Shown here one piece after another: positions 32,399 through 40,661 of a stretch of DNA of 64,000 nt (position 1 is its first letter; each line of letters begins with the position of its first letter). The DNA lies in assembly GCF_017353175.1 (NCBI RefSeq), contig NZ_JAFMYW010000003.1, positions 186,001-250,000 of the forward strand, in the 5' to 3' direction. A program made the position numbers and the translations under genes. Under the pieces are notes generated by a model. It was not told the DNA's origin. It saw nothing but the letters and a program-made list of their open reading frames with translations, and did not search any database. Source of the stretch: Fibrella forsythiae. Lineage in GTDB: Bacteria > Bacteroidota > Bacteroidia > Cytophagales > Spirosomataceae.

Positions 32399-35300
32399 CT
32401 ATGGTGTCAGTTGCGTTATTACGGCACCGTCGTTCCGGGCTGCCAGTAGTAACGTACCTGCCCTGCCCTGGCCTGCCCGACGGGTTGGTATGGCCATCAG
32501 CCGACGTATATCACCAGTCAGAGAAAGGCCGCTTTGGGTAGCCGGAATGGCAACGTACCCAGCCTTCCCGTTGCCTTTTAGCAGCAGCCCCTGCCCGGCA
32601 TCGCAACGGCCCTGTTGTACGCGGAGTGGGAAATAGTTGCCCGCTAACAGAATATCGTCGATGCCATCGCCGGTAAAATCCTGTACCACAAACCCCTGAA
32701 CCGGAGCAATCTGCGCCTCGATGGGTAACGGTTTTACTTTAAATACACCCCGACCCAGGTTCTCCAGCATACTGCTTTGCAGTGTATTGACAGTCAGCTC
32801 GCGGGCTTTGGCCAACGTACCTGCATCGAACATGGTCTCGACGGTGGCTTTGGCGTAATCGGCGTAGCGGACGTATTTCTTGCGCAGACTATTGATCTGA
32901 TCCAGCAGTTCATCGCGCGAGGCGAGGGGAATGTGTTTACCGTCGACGCGCTGGACAATAATCGGATCAATGCGACCGTCTTCGTTGAAATCGGCGGCTA
33001 GCAGGGTCAGAGTGGTATCGCCACGGGCTTTCCATTGGACGTTGGTGCCGAGGTTGCCCAACAGAAAATCGGTATCGCCATCGTGGTCGAGGTCGTGCGG
33101 AACAAGGCAGGTCCAGAGGCCGCCGGTTTGGGCGAGCCCCAGAGCGTCTGCGTTGGTAGGAGCAAGCTGACTGTTCTGATTCATGAACAAGGTCACGGGC
33201 ATCCAGTCGCCAACGAGTAGCAAATCAGGTACGTTGTTGCGGTCCACATCAACCCAGGAAGCACCGGTCACCATGCCAGGCGTTAGCGTTTGGGCAATGG
33301 TGAACTGCGGCCCTCCCGCCGATCCTTTACCATTATTTTTGAGCAGGTAGGAGGGAGCCGCCGTCGGGAATTGCCCAGGAACGGCCCGCCCGCCAATGAA
33401 CAGATCGAGGTCACCATCGCGGTCATAATCGGCGGCGGCTACGCAACTGCCGGGACTGGTCTCGACGGGCAACGTACCTGACGGAGCCAGCGCGAACTGA
33501 CCGGCGGTGTTCAGAAAAAGCTGATCCTGATAAGCGGGCGAACCCGGCGCATATTCATTCCCGCCACGCACCACATACAGGTCAGGATCGTGGTCACCAT
33601 CGGCATCGAAAAAGAGGGCGGCGATGGCATCAGCAGGTGGATTTATTCCCGTTTCACCGGCATTCCATTGTAGCGATGGCGTGAACTGACCGTTAGCCTG
33701 TTGTAGAAAAAGCCCCGACGCCTGCCCGGTGGCCCCACCAACGAACACATCGACAAGCCCATCGCCGTTCACATCAGCACTAGCCAGAGCGGGCCCCTGT
33801 TTTGAAAGTTGGTACGGAATCAGGGGTTCCTGCTTGAAATCGACGTACGGGTTTTCCCGATGCACAAACGGAATGACCCCGTCGGAAACCGGCTCAAGCA
33901 GCCTGTTCTGCTGCACGTCAGGTACGTTACCGGGCAGCTGTGAATCGGTCTGTCGAATGGTCACGGCCGAATTGGGTAGAACACTAGGTACGTTGCTGAG
34001 CCGTCCGTCGGGCCAACGTACCTGCACCTGAACGGGGCTGGTGCTTGTTCCCAGCGGAGTGCTGCCCAGCCCGAAAGTCAGTACCGGGGCCATCGCCGAT
34101 TGAAAGCCGCGTGTGGGCACCAACTCCTGCGTTTGCACGAGGACACCCCTCTTTACCGTTACCAGTGCCCCTACGCCAAAGCGGTTACCTCCTTCACCCG
34201 CGAGCCGGATAGTCAGGTGTTGGTTTTGTGTCTGTGTCTCGGCATTATTGCGGTAGACAGAGGCGGGTGAATTTGTGTTGTTTACCACCAGATCCAGATC
34301 ACCGTCGTTATCGAGATCGGCATAAGCAGCCCCCGTCGATACAGCTCCTTCTGAAAGGCCCCACCGGTTGGTCACGTCATCAAATTGGAGCCCATCACGG
34401 TTGCGGAAGGCGACATTGTCTGTTTGGGTGGAAGGCAGCTTGGCAATCAGGTCGGCGGTAGGCAGATTCTTCTTGATGTCATCGTCTGTCGTCAGCGATT
34501 TTCCCTGAGCGGCAACCTGCTCTTTGGCGGCCTGAACATCGTACTTCAGAAAATCCATGCTCGTGAAGTCGCGCACGATGCCGTTGGTAACGTACAAATC
34601 TTTCCGCCCGTCGTTGTCGAAATCAGCCAGTAGCGCCGCCCAGCTCCAGTCGGTATTTGAGATGCCCGCCAGTTGCCCAACCTCAGAGAAAGAGATTTCG
34701 GATTTGGGATTAGGGCATCTTCCCTTTCCTCCTTCCTCCCCTTCCTCCTTTCCTCCCCTATTAATGTGCAACATATTCCGCATGTGCTGGTAGCCGTAAC
34801 CGCTGTCGACCATGAGGCGGAATTTGTCGTATTCGTCGGGGCCTTTCAAGAGTTTTTGCCGTTCCCAGGAAGCGGGGAGCATGTCCATCGTCACCACGTC
34901 GGGCAGGGCGTCGTTGTTTACATCGGCAACGTCGATCCCCATCGTATTCCGTGACATATGCGTGAATGACTCTTTCGTCGATTCGATGAAATGGCCATGC
35001 TGGTCGTTTACGTAGAAGTAATCCTGCTCTTCGTAGTCGTTGGCTACGTACAGGTCGGGCCAGCCATCACCCGTCAGATCGCTGACCGCCACACCCAACC
35101 CAAAATTGATACTCCCGCCATGAATACCCGCCTCTTCGGAGACGTCGGTGAAAAAGGGGGAGGAAAGGGAGGAAGGAGGAAGGGAGGAAGGGGGGGAAGA
35201 AAAGCTTTGCTCGCCTTTCCTCCCTCCTCCCTTTCCTCCTTTCTCCCTTTCCTCCTTCCTCCTCTCATTCCTATACAGTCTGTTTCCAAAATAGGGGTGG

Positions 35301-35935
35301 CGTTTGTTGCGGACGGCGCTGGTGTTGAAAAAGGGCGAAAAGAACATGTTGCCGTGGTTGACCAGAAACATGTCGAGGTCGCCGTCGCGATCATAATCGA
35401 AAAAGCTGGCCTGGGTCGAGAACGTACCTGGCGCGTCGAGGCCGTATTCGGCGGCGCGTTCGGTGAATGTTGGGATACTGCCGGGTTTGCTGGCATTGTT
35501 AATGAACAACTGATTGGCACGGGCGGCCGTGTCGTTCAGGGCCGAGTAACAGACGTAGATATCCAGCCAACCGTCGCCGTTCACGTCGGCCATGGTCACG
35601 CCCGTTTTCCAGTGCCCCGGCCGACCCGCTACGCCTGCGGTCTCGGTAACGTCGTCGAACAGTAGATTGCCTCTGTTTAGATAGAGTTTGTCGGGAACCT
35701 GATTGCCGGTGAAATACACGTCGGTCAGGCCATCGTTGTTCAGATCGCCAACGGCTACGCCACCGCCGTTGTAGGTGTATTCGTACTGCAACACATTCTG
35801 ATCGGCCGTTTCGGTGATGGTGTTGGCAAAGGTGATGTGCGTATCATCGGCATCCAGCGCCGTAAACAGCGTAGGTTCGGTGTTACGGCAACCGGCAAGT
35901 AATAGACTGGTAACGAAGAATAGCGAAAAACGCAT
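32399..35935 (-). CDS. CRTAC1-like FG-GAP/VCBS lipoprotein with UnbV domain
   Basis: 1178-aa lipoprotein: FFVTSLLLAGC with C16. The body is a beta-propeller of FG-GAP/VCBS repeats with Ca-binding type loops (GDLNNDGLTDVYF, DVNGDGWLDIYV, DYDRDGDLDMFL and many more). Near residue 590 is an ASPIC/UnbV domain (GGNRFGVGALVTVKRG). Such proteins often sit beside SusC/SusD pairs and are thought to bind glycans or other surface ligands. Two stretches, about residues 224-262 and 393-406, are low-complexity Lys/Glu/Gly and Ser/Pro runs coded by purine or pyrimidine tracts. They interrupt otherwise normal NRLYRN...FTDVS-type repeat joints, so they look like in-frame insertions. Confidence 0.9.
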   Translation of the reverse strand: MRFSLFFVTSLLLAGCRNTEPTLFTALDADDTHITFANTITETADQNVLQYEYTYNGGGVAVGDLNNDGLTDVYFTGNQVPDKLYLNRGNLLFDDVTETAGVAGRPGHWKTGVTMADVNGDGWLDIYVCYSALNDTAARANQLFINNASKPGSIPTFTERAAEYGLDAPGTFSTQASFFDYDRDGDLDMFLVNHGNMFFSPFFNTSAVRNKRHPYFGNRLYRNERRKEEREKGGKGGGRKGEQSFSSPPSSLPPSSLSSPFFTDVSEEAGIHGGSINFGLGVAVSDLTGDGWPDLYVANDYEEQDYFYVNDQHGHFIESTKESFTHMSRNTMGIDVADVNNDALPDVVTMDMLPASWERQKLLKGPDEYDKFRLMVDSGYGYQHMRNMLHINRGGKEEGEEGGKGRCPNPKSEISFSEVGQLAGISNTDWSWAALLADFDNDGRKDLYVTNGIVRDFTSMDFLKYDVQAAKEQVAAQGKSLTTDDDIKKNLPTADLIAKLPSTQTDNVAFRNRDGLQFDDVTNRWGLSEGAVSTGAAYADLDNDGDLDLVVNNTNSPASVYRNNAETQTQNQHLTIRLAGEGGNRFGVGALVTVKRGVLVQTQELVPTRGFQSAMAPVLTFGLGSTPLGTSTSPVQVQVRWPDGRLSNVPSVLPNSAVTIRQTDSQLPGNVPDVQQNRLLEPVSDGVIPFVHRENPYVDFKQEPLIPYQLSKQGPALASADVNGDGLVDVFVGGATGQASGLFLQQANGQFTPSLQWNAGETGINPPADAIAALFFDADGDHDPDLYVVRGGNEYAPGSPAYQDQLFLNTAGQFALAPSGTLPVETSPGSCVAAADYDRDGDLDLFIGGRAVPGQFPTAAPSYLLKNNGKGSAGGPQFTIAQTLTPGMVTGASWVDVDRNNVPDLLLVGDWMPVTLFMNQNSQLAPTNADALGLAQTGGLWTCLVPHDLDHDGDTDFLLGNLGTNVQWKARGDTTLTLLAADFNEDGRIDPIIVQRVDGKHIPLASRDELLDQINSLRKKYVRYADYAKATVETMFDAGTLAKARELTVNTLQSSMLENLGRGVFKVKPLPIEAQIAPVQGFVVQDFTGDGIDDILLAGNYFPLRVQQGRCDAGQGLLLKGNGKAGYVAIPATQSGLSLTGDIRRLMAIPTRRAGQGRAGTLLLAARNDGAVITQLTP
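34718..34759. repeat. 42-base pyrimidine tract inside the CRTAC-like gene
   Basis: Uninterrupted C/T run on the plus strand built from CCTCCTT-like units, coding Glu/Gly/Lys residues on the minus strand. Followed by GATTTCGGATTTGGGATTAG, which reads like intergenic text. In sister repeats of this protein the joint between Asn-Arg and the following Phe-Ser-Glu-Val is short, so the whole piece (about 19 residues) seems inserted. Confidence 0.8.
35151..35266. repeat. Purine/pyrimidine inverted repeat inside the CRTAC-like gene
   Basis: Purine arm 35151-35204 (GGAGGAA-type units) and pyrimidine arm 35214-35266 (TTCCTCC-type units) around an AGCTTTGCTCG-like centre. The arms can pair imperfectly, and each could form triplex or G-rich structures. 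The reading frame is kept, giving about 36 extra residues (EREKGGKGGGRKGE, then SSPPSSLPPSSLSSP). Confidence 0.85.
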
Positions 35936-35993
35936 GGGTGGGAGGGTGGTAAACGGGCTACTAGTCAGCTTCAGGATATGCAGTTTAATGGCT

Positions 35994-36073
35994 AACGGTC
36001 AATAGTCAAAGTCCGACGTTGTCTGGCCAAGTTTGGTAAGCCCCGACTTGCCGACTATCAACTATTGACCGTT
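35994..36073. repeat. Inverted repeat between CRTAC-like and HD-Pnk genes
   Basis: Perfect 13-base outer arms 35994-36006 and 36061-36073 (AACGGTCAATAGT), with weaker inner pairing of GTC-GAC pieces. Starts four bases after the HD-Pnk stop. GACTATCAACTATTGACC-type text in the right arm resembles the TCGATAGTC units of the 13016 element. On the minus strand, HD-Pnk transcripts meet it first, so it may be their terminator. Confidence 0.65.
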
Positions 36074-36076
36074 TTT

Positions 36077-37186
36077 CTATACCACGTCGTAGATCACCTC
36101 ATGTGCTTCCCATAAGGCTGGCACCTCCCATTTCGCCATCATGTGGCTGATCGCCGGTTCGGGTACCTGGTGCATCCGGTTGGCGTTTTGGTCGGCTCGG
36201 GTCGCATTGGGCACTTCCACATACACGAGTATCACCCTGGCCCGGTAGGTTACGAACAGGTCGATCAGCTGCGCCCGCATGTTTCGGGTAATGTTGGTTG
36301 CATTCCAGACAAACGGCTGCTTACTGCGAAGGTAAACCCGCGCCTGCTCTTTCGCTGCCTGCACTACCCGCCCCGTTCCGCTACGATCGGTAGGATCGAT
36401 GCCCATCCGCCGACGGATACCGTCTAAACTGACTACCGGCCAATCGGGATAGTGGGTCAGAATATGGAAATCCTTACCTACGCCCGGTAGCCCGCTCATC
36501 AACACAACCTCCGTTTCTGTTTCGTCGAAAAGCGCATAATCGGGTGCCAGATCATCGCGCCGGAAATACTGAAACCGGGTCAGGTTCGAGGCAAACGGAA
36601 AGGGTTTCCCGAAGCAATCCTGTTCAAGGCAGAACGCCTCGAAGAGGTCGATTTTGTAGCGTAGCTCGTCCTGATCCGCACAGGTACGTCCCGTCACGTC
36701 GGCGCGGGCCAGCATCGTCAGCCAGGCGGTGTTCACCTCAAGGCTGGTCTGCAACACGGTTTGGCGCGGATTTTCCTTCTCGAATAACCAGAGCGGTAAG
36801 CCGTGATAGCGCACCAGTTTGGCAATGGACTCGCGGGTGGTAAAGGGCGTAGGTACGCTATCGTACAGGATCAGGCGGGCGGTGCGTTCTCCTTTGCGGA
36901 CGTGGCCTTTTGAGGTGATCGACCCATCATCTTCCAGTACCGTGGTCGACCGTTTTTCTACGTCATGCAACAGGGCTGCCGCCCAGACAATGGCCTGGTC
37001 GGCAGCCGGTAAAGCAATGTATTCGGTCGAGGCCGTAAGGGCTTCGAGCACCATCTGCGTATGGGTCGCTACATCGCCCTCGGCATGGAAAACAGGGTCC
37101 TGGGGTACACCCACCATGTGGCGTACCCAGTCGAACTGGCGCATGAGATCGGGCCAGCTGGTATGGTTAGTTAGTTGCCAATCCAT
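36077..37186 (-). CDS. HD-Pnk: RNA/DNA end-healing enzyme (HD phosphoesterase + 5'-OH kinase)
   Basis: 369-aa two-domain enzyme. Residues 20-180: HD phosphohydrolase with H34, H42 and the H74-D75 pair in LLHDVEK; residues 225-369: P-loop kinase of the T4 Pnk kind, Walker A GLPGVGKD (232-239), then VSLDGIRRRMG and WNATNITRNMRAQLIDLF. Known: the homologue from Runella slithyformis removes 2',3'-phosphates with the HD domain and phosphorylates 5'-OH ends with the kinase domain. Here it overlaps the RNA ligase gene by 16 bases, giving a full heal-and-seal operon. Cytoplasmic. The trigger (toxin, stress or repair) is unknown. Confidence 0.92.
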   Translation of the reverse strand: MDWQLTNHTSWPDLMRQFDWVRHMVGVPQDPVFHAEGDVATHTQMVLEALTASTEYIALPAADQAIVWAAALLHDVEKRSTTVLEDDGSITSKGHVRKGERTARLILYDSVPTPFTTRESIAKLVRYHGLPLWLFEKENPRQTVLQTSLEVNTAWLTMLARADVTGRTCADQDELRYKIDLFEAFCLEQDCFGKPFPFASNLTRFQYFRRDDLAPDYALFDETETEVVLMSGLPGVGKDFHILTHYPDWPVVSLDGIRRRMGIDPTDRSGTGRVVQAAKEQARVYLRSKQPFVWNATNITRNMRAQLIDLFVTYRARVILVYVEVPNATRADQNANRMHQVPEPAISHMMAKWEVPALWEAHEVIYDVV

Positions 37187-37881
37187 TTCGAGTTCGTTTC
37201 GCCAGTCAGTGGAGCACGACGCCAGGTACGTGTCCAGTGCTGGTCGGTTTGTACATGCCCTTTTCGGACATACTTGAAAACGCGGTTCGGAAAATCCGCT
37301 ATGGAGTAAGCCCCCGCATCACGTGAGACGACGCCTTCGCGCGTACAGGGTTGACCCGTGTACACGTCAACGGACCCAAACACGCTGGGTTGCGCGACCA
37401 GCGTCAGCACGTCTGCTTCAACAGCATCGGCGCGTAGAGGAGCCCTTGAGCGAGCCAGCACGGGCACCGTAGGCAAGTCAAGCAGTTGGGCGTAAAGCTG
37501 GGTTTCTTCCCACGAGAGCCACATGCCCAATTCACGTACGCCGAACACGAAGAAATGCTGGTCGAGGCGTTGGTAGGCAATGGAATGGATGGCGAAGAGG
37601 TTTTCACCGAATATCTCGAGGTTGCCCAGATCATGTCGGATGGTTTGCCACCGCTGCCTGATCGAACTCGTCCAGGGCGACAGAGTGGGGGCTGCATGTG
37701 AGCGGGCAAATACACCATGTCGACTCAGACAGTTGTTTTCACCGTCGAGTTTCTCAGTATGTATCAGGTCGGTGATAGACCCCAGGTCGTCGGCAAACTG
37801 ATGATTGATGCGGTCGTCGCTGGTCGTGCCGGGCGAGAAAGGATAATGGTACGTTCGCCCGTACTTTTCTGATAAAGCCAT
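37171..37881 (-). CDS. RNA ligase family protein (seals healed ends)
   Basis: About 236-aa nucleotidyltransferase-type RNA ligase. The frame opens at 38001, but the conserved N-terminus (YGRTYHYPFSPGTTSDDR) starts right after the ATG at 37881, which is therefore chosen. Motif I is TEKLDGEN with the AMP-accepting Lys K44; EIFGENLFAIHSI corresponds to motif III region, REGVVSRD to motif IV, and VFKYVRKGH to motif V. It is the upstream gene of a two-gene operon with HD-Pnk and overlaps it by 16 bases. Together they would convert 2',3'-cyclic phosphate and 5'-OH ends into a sealed strand. Confidence 0.88.
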   Translation of the reverse strand: MALSEKYGRTYHYPFSPGTTSDDRINHQFADDLGSITDLIHTEKLDGENNCLSRHGVFARSHAAPTLSPWTSSIRQRWQTIRHDLGNLEIFGENLFAIHSIAYQRLDQHFFVFGVRELGMWLSWEETQLYAQLLDLPTVPVLARSRAPLRADAVEADVLTLVAQPSVFGSVDVYTGQPCTREGVVSRDAGAYSIADFPNRVFKYVRKGHVQTDQHWTRTWRRAPLTGETNSKWIGN

Positions 37882-38033
37882 TTTCTGAATGAATGTGGTA
37901 AGACAATAGACACAAGGCTGCCGAGAGGCTCCGGAAGGGAGGCTCCTTAGCAGAAACAGATGTCGATTGGCATTACATGGCTTCTCAAGCGGATTCGGCA
38001 ACGCGTTTATGCGTTGGATAGGGCAAAGGTACG

Positions 38034-38041
38034 AAAAGAGA
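38034..38041 (-). promoter_or_regulatory. -7 element (TACCTTTG) for the RNA-repair operon
   Basis: Exact TAnnTTTG match on the minus strand, about 150 bases before the chosen RNA ligase start and 33 bases before the longer in-frame ATG at 38001. The gap 37882-38184 (303 bases) holds this element, the opposite-facing one at 38158 and no gene. Confidence 0.4.
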
Positions 38042-38157
38042 GGATGCCGAGTTTTAGCCGATTCGCAAACGACGCAGGTAGTGGTTAATTAGTACGAGAT
38101 GTCTCAGTACCACGCTGTTGAATAGCTGGCATAAGAAAGGCATTCGTACAAAAATCG

Positions 38158-38165
38158 TATCTTTG
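38158..38165 (+). promoter_or_regulatory. -7 element (TATCTTTG) for the Uma2-family gene
   Basis: Exact TAnnTTTG match, 19 bases before the ATG at 38185. No well-spaced -33 TTG was found. Confidence 0.5.
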
Positions 38166-38184
38166 AGAGGCCACCGTATTTGCT

Positions 38185-38847
38185 ATGACTGAACTACTGT
38201 ATCAATTATTAGACACCCCGAAAGCCCCGTTGATTATTCAGCAGGCATTGGTGATTTTGAACAACGAGAACGAGAAACGTCGCGCTTTCTATGAATGGCT
38301 TGATGACGATATGAAAGCAGAGTTCATCAACGGCGAAGTCGTAGTGCATTCTCCCGAGCTGGATCGGCATACAGAAGCAGTGATGAACTTCTGTATGCTG
38401 TTGAATGTATTTGTCACCAAGCATGACCTGGGCCTTGTGCGGATGGAGAAAGCGCTGGTGGAGTTAACCCGCAATAGTTACGAGCCGGATGTTTGTTTCT
38501 GGGGTTCGTCAAAAGCGGCGGCGATTCAGCCGGATCAACTCTATTACCCAGCCCCTGACCTGGTGGTTGAAGTGCTGTCGAAAAGCACCCAGAAACATGA
38601 TCGGGAAACAAAATTCATCGACTACGCTGCGCATGGCGTAGCTGAGTATTGGCTCGTCGACCCGCTTCGGCAACAGATTGAAGCATTTACGATTGATGCT
38701 GATACCGACGAATATGAAGCGGCAGGTACGTATACCCTCAAACAAGCTATCGAAAGTAAAGCTGTACAAGGGTTCGCTATGCCTGTTCGCGCTGTTTTCG
38801 ACAAAGCTGCCAACATGATTGCCTTACAGCAATTGATGAGTGCATAG
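38185..38847 (+). CDS. Uma2 family (DUF820) endonuclease-fold protein
   Basis: 220-aa protein of the Uma2/DUF820 family, with a restriction-endonuclease-like core. Visible: FINGEVVVHSP (first Glu), YEPDVCFWG, then PAPDLVVEVLSKSTQKHDRETKFIDYA, where the Asp, Glu and Lys residues form the PD-(D/E)xK-type site, and VAEYWLVDP. Known: the family is very abundant in Cyanobacteria and some Bacteroidota; biological role unknown, and many copies may be mobile or regulatory. Stand-alone gene with a good -7 element just upstream. Length is slightly above the family average. Confidence 0.9.
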   Translation: MTELLYQLLDTPKAPLIIQQALVILNNENEKRRAFYEWLDDDMKAEFINGEVVVHSPELDRHTEAVMNFCMLLNVFVTKHDLGLVRMEKALVELTRNSYEPDVCFWGSSKAAAIQPDQLYYPAPDLVVEVLSKSTQKHDRETKFIDYAAHGVAEYWLVDPLRQQIEAFTIDADTDEYEAAGTYTLKQAIESKAVQGFAMPVRAVFDKAANMIALQQLMSA

Positions 38848-38969
38848 AAGATTTCCGAGTAATAAAGTAGGAAGGTGATGGCGCTTAGAACAAAGTGAGA
38901 TAGAGCGGGTTAATTGTGCAATTGCCGGTAATCGGCCAATCGTTCATTACACAAAACCAACCAACGTTT

Positions 38970-39164
38970 ATGAAAACGCTTCTTCGTATTCTCCCAGTTG
39001 CCTTCCTGGCCCTTTTCTTCACGCTGACCATGACCAGCTGTGCGGCCATCGGCGATATTTTTAAAGCTGGTGCCTACACGGGCATCATTGGTGTAATCGT
39101 TGTTATCGTGCTGGTAATCTGGCTGGTATCGAAGATGTTTGGCGGTGGTAGTCGTAACAGCTAA
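38970..39164 (+). CDS. Small membrane lipoprotein, 64 aa
   Basis: The ATG at 38970 gives MKTLLRILPVAFLALFFT followed by LTMTSC, a lipoprotein signal with C23. The remaining 42 residues hold a second hydrophobic segment (GIIGVIVVIVLVIWLVSKMF) and a short Gly/Ser/Arg end. The frame could open at 38916, but that would bury the signal. Such mini-lipoproteins are common in Cytophagales; function unknown. A strong terminator follows 15 bases after the stop. Confidence 0.7.
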   Translation: MKTLLRILPVAFLALFFTLTMTSCAAIGDIFKAGAYTGIIGVIVVIVLVIWLVSKMFGGGSRNS

Positions 39165-39179
39165 CTTGTTCTTTATAGA

Positions 39180-39221
39180 AGCATAAAGCCGACACCCTGT
39201 GCAGGGTGTCGGCTTTATGCT
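39180..39221 (+). terminator. Perfect 20-bp hairpin terminator
   Basis: Arms 39180-39199 and 39202-39221 are exact complements with a two-base loop (AGCATAAAGCCGACACCCTG arm). It ends the small lipoprotein transcript and lies 29 bases before the next gene start at 39251. Confidence 0.8.
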
Positions 39222-39250
39222 ATACTGCCGTTCAATCAATTGATTGCCCA

Positions 39251-40225
39251 ATGATTTCCAGTTCTGGCGCACGTTTCTACTTATCAGTTGTATTGCTGCT
39301 GCTGACGGCCAGTCCGCTAATGGCCCAGTTAGCCGATTACCAGGTTTATTACGGCGTAACGAGCCGCCCGGAAACCCAGGTAGTGCTGCGGCAATGGCGG
39401 CAAGACGGTCAGGTACGTTACCTGCTGGTTGACCCGAAAACGCTGGAAACCTCTGTGGCTATCCTGCCGATAGACGCAGTCCAAACTCGTCCGTGGCCAA
39501 CCTTGCTTCAGGAAATTACCCAGACTCCATACGGGCGGGCCATCCGGATGGAGCAGCAGCGCGATGGAGCACTGCAGGATGCGGGCCTGGAGCGGGCCGA
39601 CACCACCGAGCGGGGTTTTAGCCTGACCATCGACCTTTGCCCGTCGACAAAACCACTGACCCGATCGGTCTTTGAGGCGCTCATTCAGTCATTTGAACCG
39701 TCGGAAAAGCCCATTCCGGTAACCATCACCATCACCGGCCTCTGGATGGCGAGCCATCAGTCCGATCTGACGTACCTGAAAACCCTCGTCGCCCGTGGTG
39801 ATCTGGCTATCACGTGGGTCAACCACTCGTATCATCACCGGTTCGATCCGCGCCGCCCGTTGCCGGTCAATTTTTTGCTTGAACCCAACACGAATATCCG
39901 GGATGAGGTGCTGCTCAATGAGCAGGCCATGCTCATAAACGGTCTGACTCCCTCCGCTTTTTTTCGCTTCCCGGGTCTTGTTTCAGATAAACTGGTGTTC
40001 GACGAAGTGCTTTCGTTTGGTCTGTTGCCCATCGGGTCCGATGCGTGGCTGGCTAAGAAGCAGGCTCCTAAACAAGGTAGTTTCGTGCTGATCCATGCCA
40101 ACGGAAACGAGCCCCTTGGTATCAGCGATTTTATCAGCCTGATCCGGCAACAGTCAACGGCTATCAAAAACCGGGCGTGGCTATTATACGAGATGCCTTC
40201 CAGCGTGGCGAAAGCCGTAAAATAG
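39251..40225 (+). CDS. Exported polysaccharide deacetylase-like protein
   Basis: About 324 aa. The ATG at 39251 gives the signal peptide FYLSVVLLLLTASPLMAQ; an ATG further up at 39206 would overlap the terminator. The second half has a NodB-like layout: LTIDLCPSTK in place of TFDDGP, GLWM, WVNHSYHHRFD in place of the HTxxH motif, FFRFPGL (RxPxG-type) and VLIHANGNE near the end. The first Asp-Asp is reduced to one Asp, so activity on acetylated sugars is uncertain. The N-terminal 120 residues are not assigned. Confidence 0.75.
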   Translation: MISSSGARFYLSVVLLLLTASPLMAQLADYQVYYGVTSRPETQVVLRQWRQDGQVRYLLVDPKTLETSVAILPIDAVQTRPWPTLLQEITQTPYGRAIRMEQQRDGALQDAGLERADTTERGFSLTIDLCPSTKPLTRSVFEALIQSFEPSEKPIPVTITITGLWMASHQSDLTYLKTLVARGDLAITWVNHSYHHRFDPRRPLPVNFLLEPNTNIRDEVLLNEQAMLINGLTPSAFFRFPGLVSDKLVFDEVLSFGLLPIGSDAWLAKKQAPKQGSFVLIHANGNEPLGISDFISLIRQQSTAIKNRAWLLYEMPSSVAKAVK

Positions 40226-40661
40226 GCATTGCCGGGGAAGTTGCCCGATGAGTTTCTGCGGATACAAGGCTCTGATAATCCGGGCAGGGTTACCTCCTGA
40301 CCCCGCCGCTCCTGTTCAGGGGATATCACGGCTATAATCAGCAAGGGTTATGCTGCCACCGATACCCTTCCCCTCATTGACGTCAGGTACGTAGGTGTAT
40401 GCAACACCTGATAAATCATGATGCGTTTGAACCAGTAATCAGCTGTGACATGGCGCGTTATCCCGGGAAATCATACGTAAAAAATACGCCATATCGCGTA
40501 TCTTAACCTATACGAACGCACTGTATATTATTATTTTACAAATGTATAAGTGCAAATACTTAAATATGACAACCGATAACTCATTAACTATCATATGACA
40601 TAGATTGATTCAATAGAGGGTTTGTTTTTTCATATTTTAGCCTCTCTCAATAATCTATAAC
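40226..40661. other. Non-coding gap before the SusC gene
   Basis: 436 bases without a gene. The last 160 bases are AT-rich, as usual upstream of SusC genes. TATTTTAG at 40633-40640 matches TAnnTTTG at seven of eight positions, 22 bases before the ATG, and may be the promoter; the spacing to the nearest upstream TTG (25 bases) is not ideal. No FecR/sigma pair, no riboswitch-like fold and no small RNA could be made out. Confidence 0.4.

Noticed and set aside
35151-35266. CRISPR-like or tandem repeat array
   Set aside because: Units are irregular purine runs without equal spacers or conserved repeat length.
34991-35665. Plus-strand frame covering the purine-rich repeat
   Set aside because: The minus-strand frame continues the FG-GAP protein on both sides, so the plus frame is a shadow.
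37882-38001. 40 extra N-terminal residues for the RNA ligase
   Set aside because: The conserved family N-terminus starts right after the ATG at 37881; the upstream residues have no family match.
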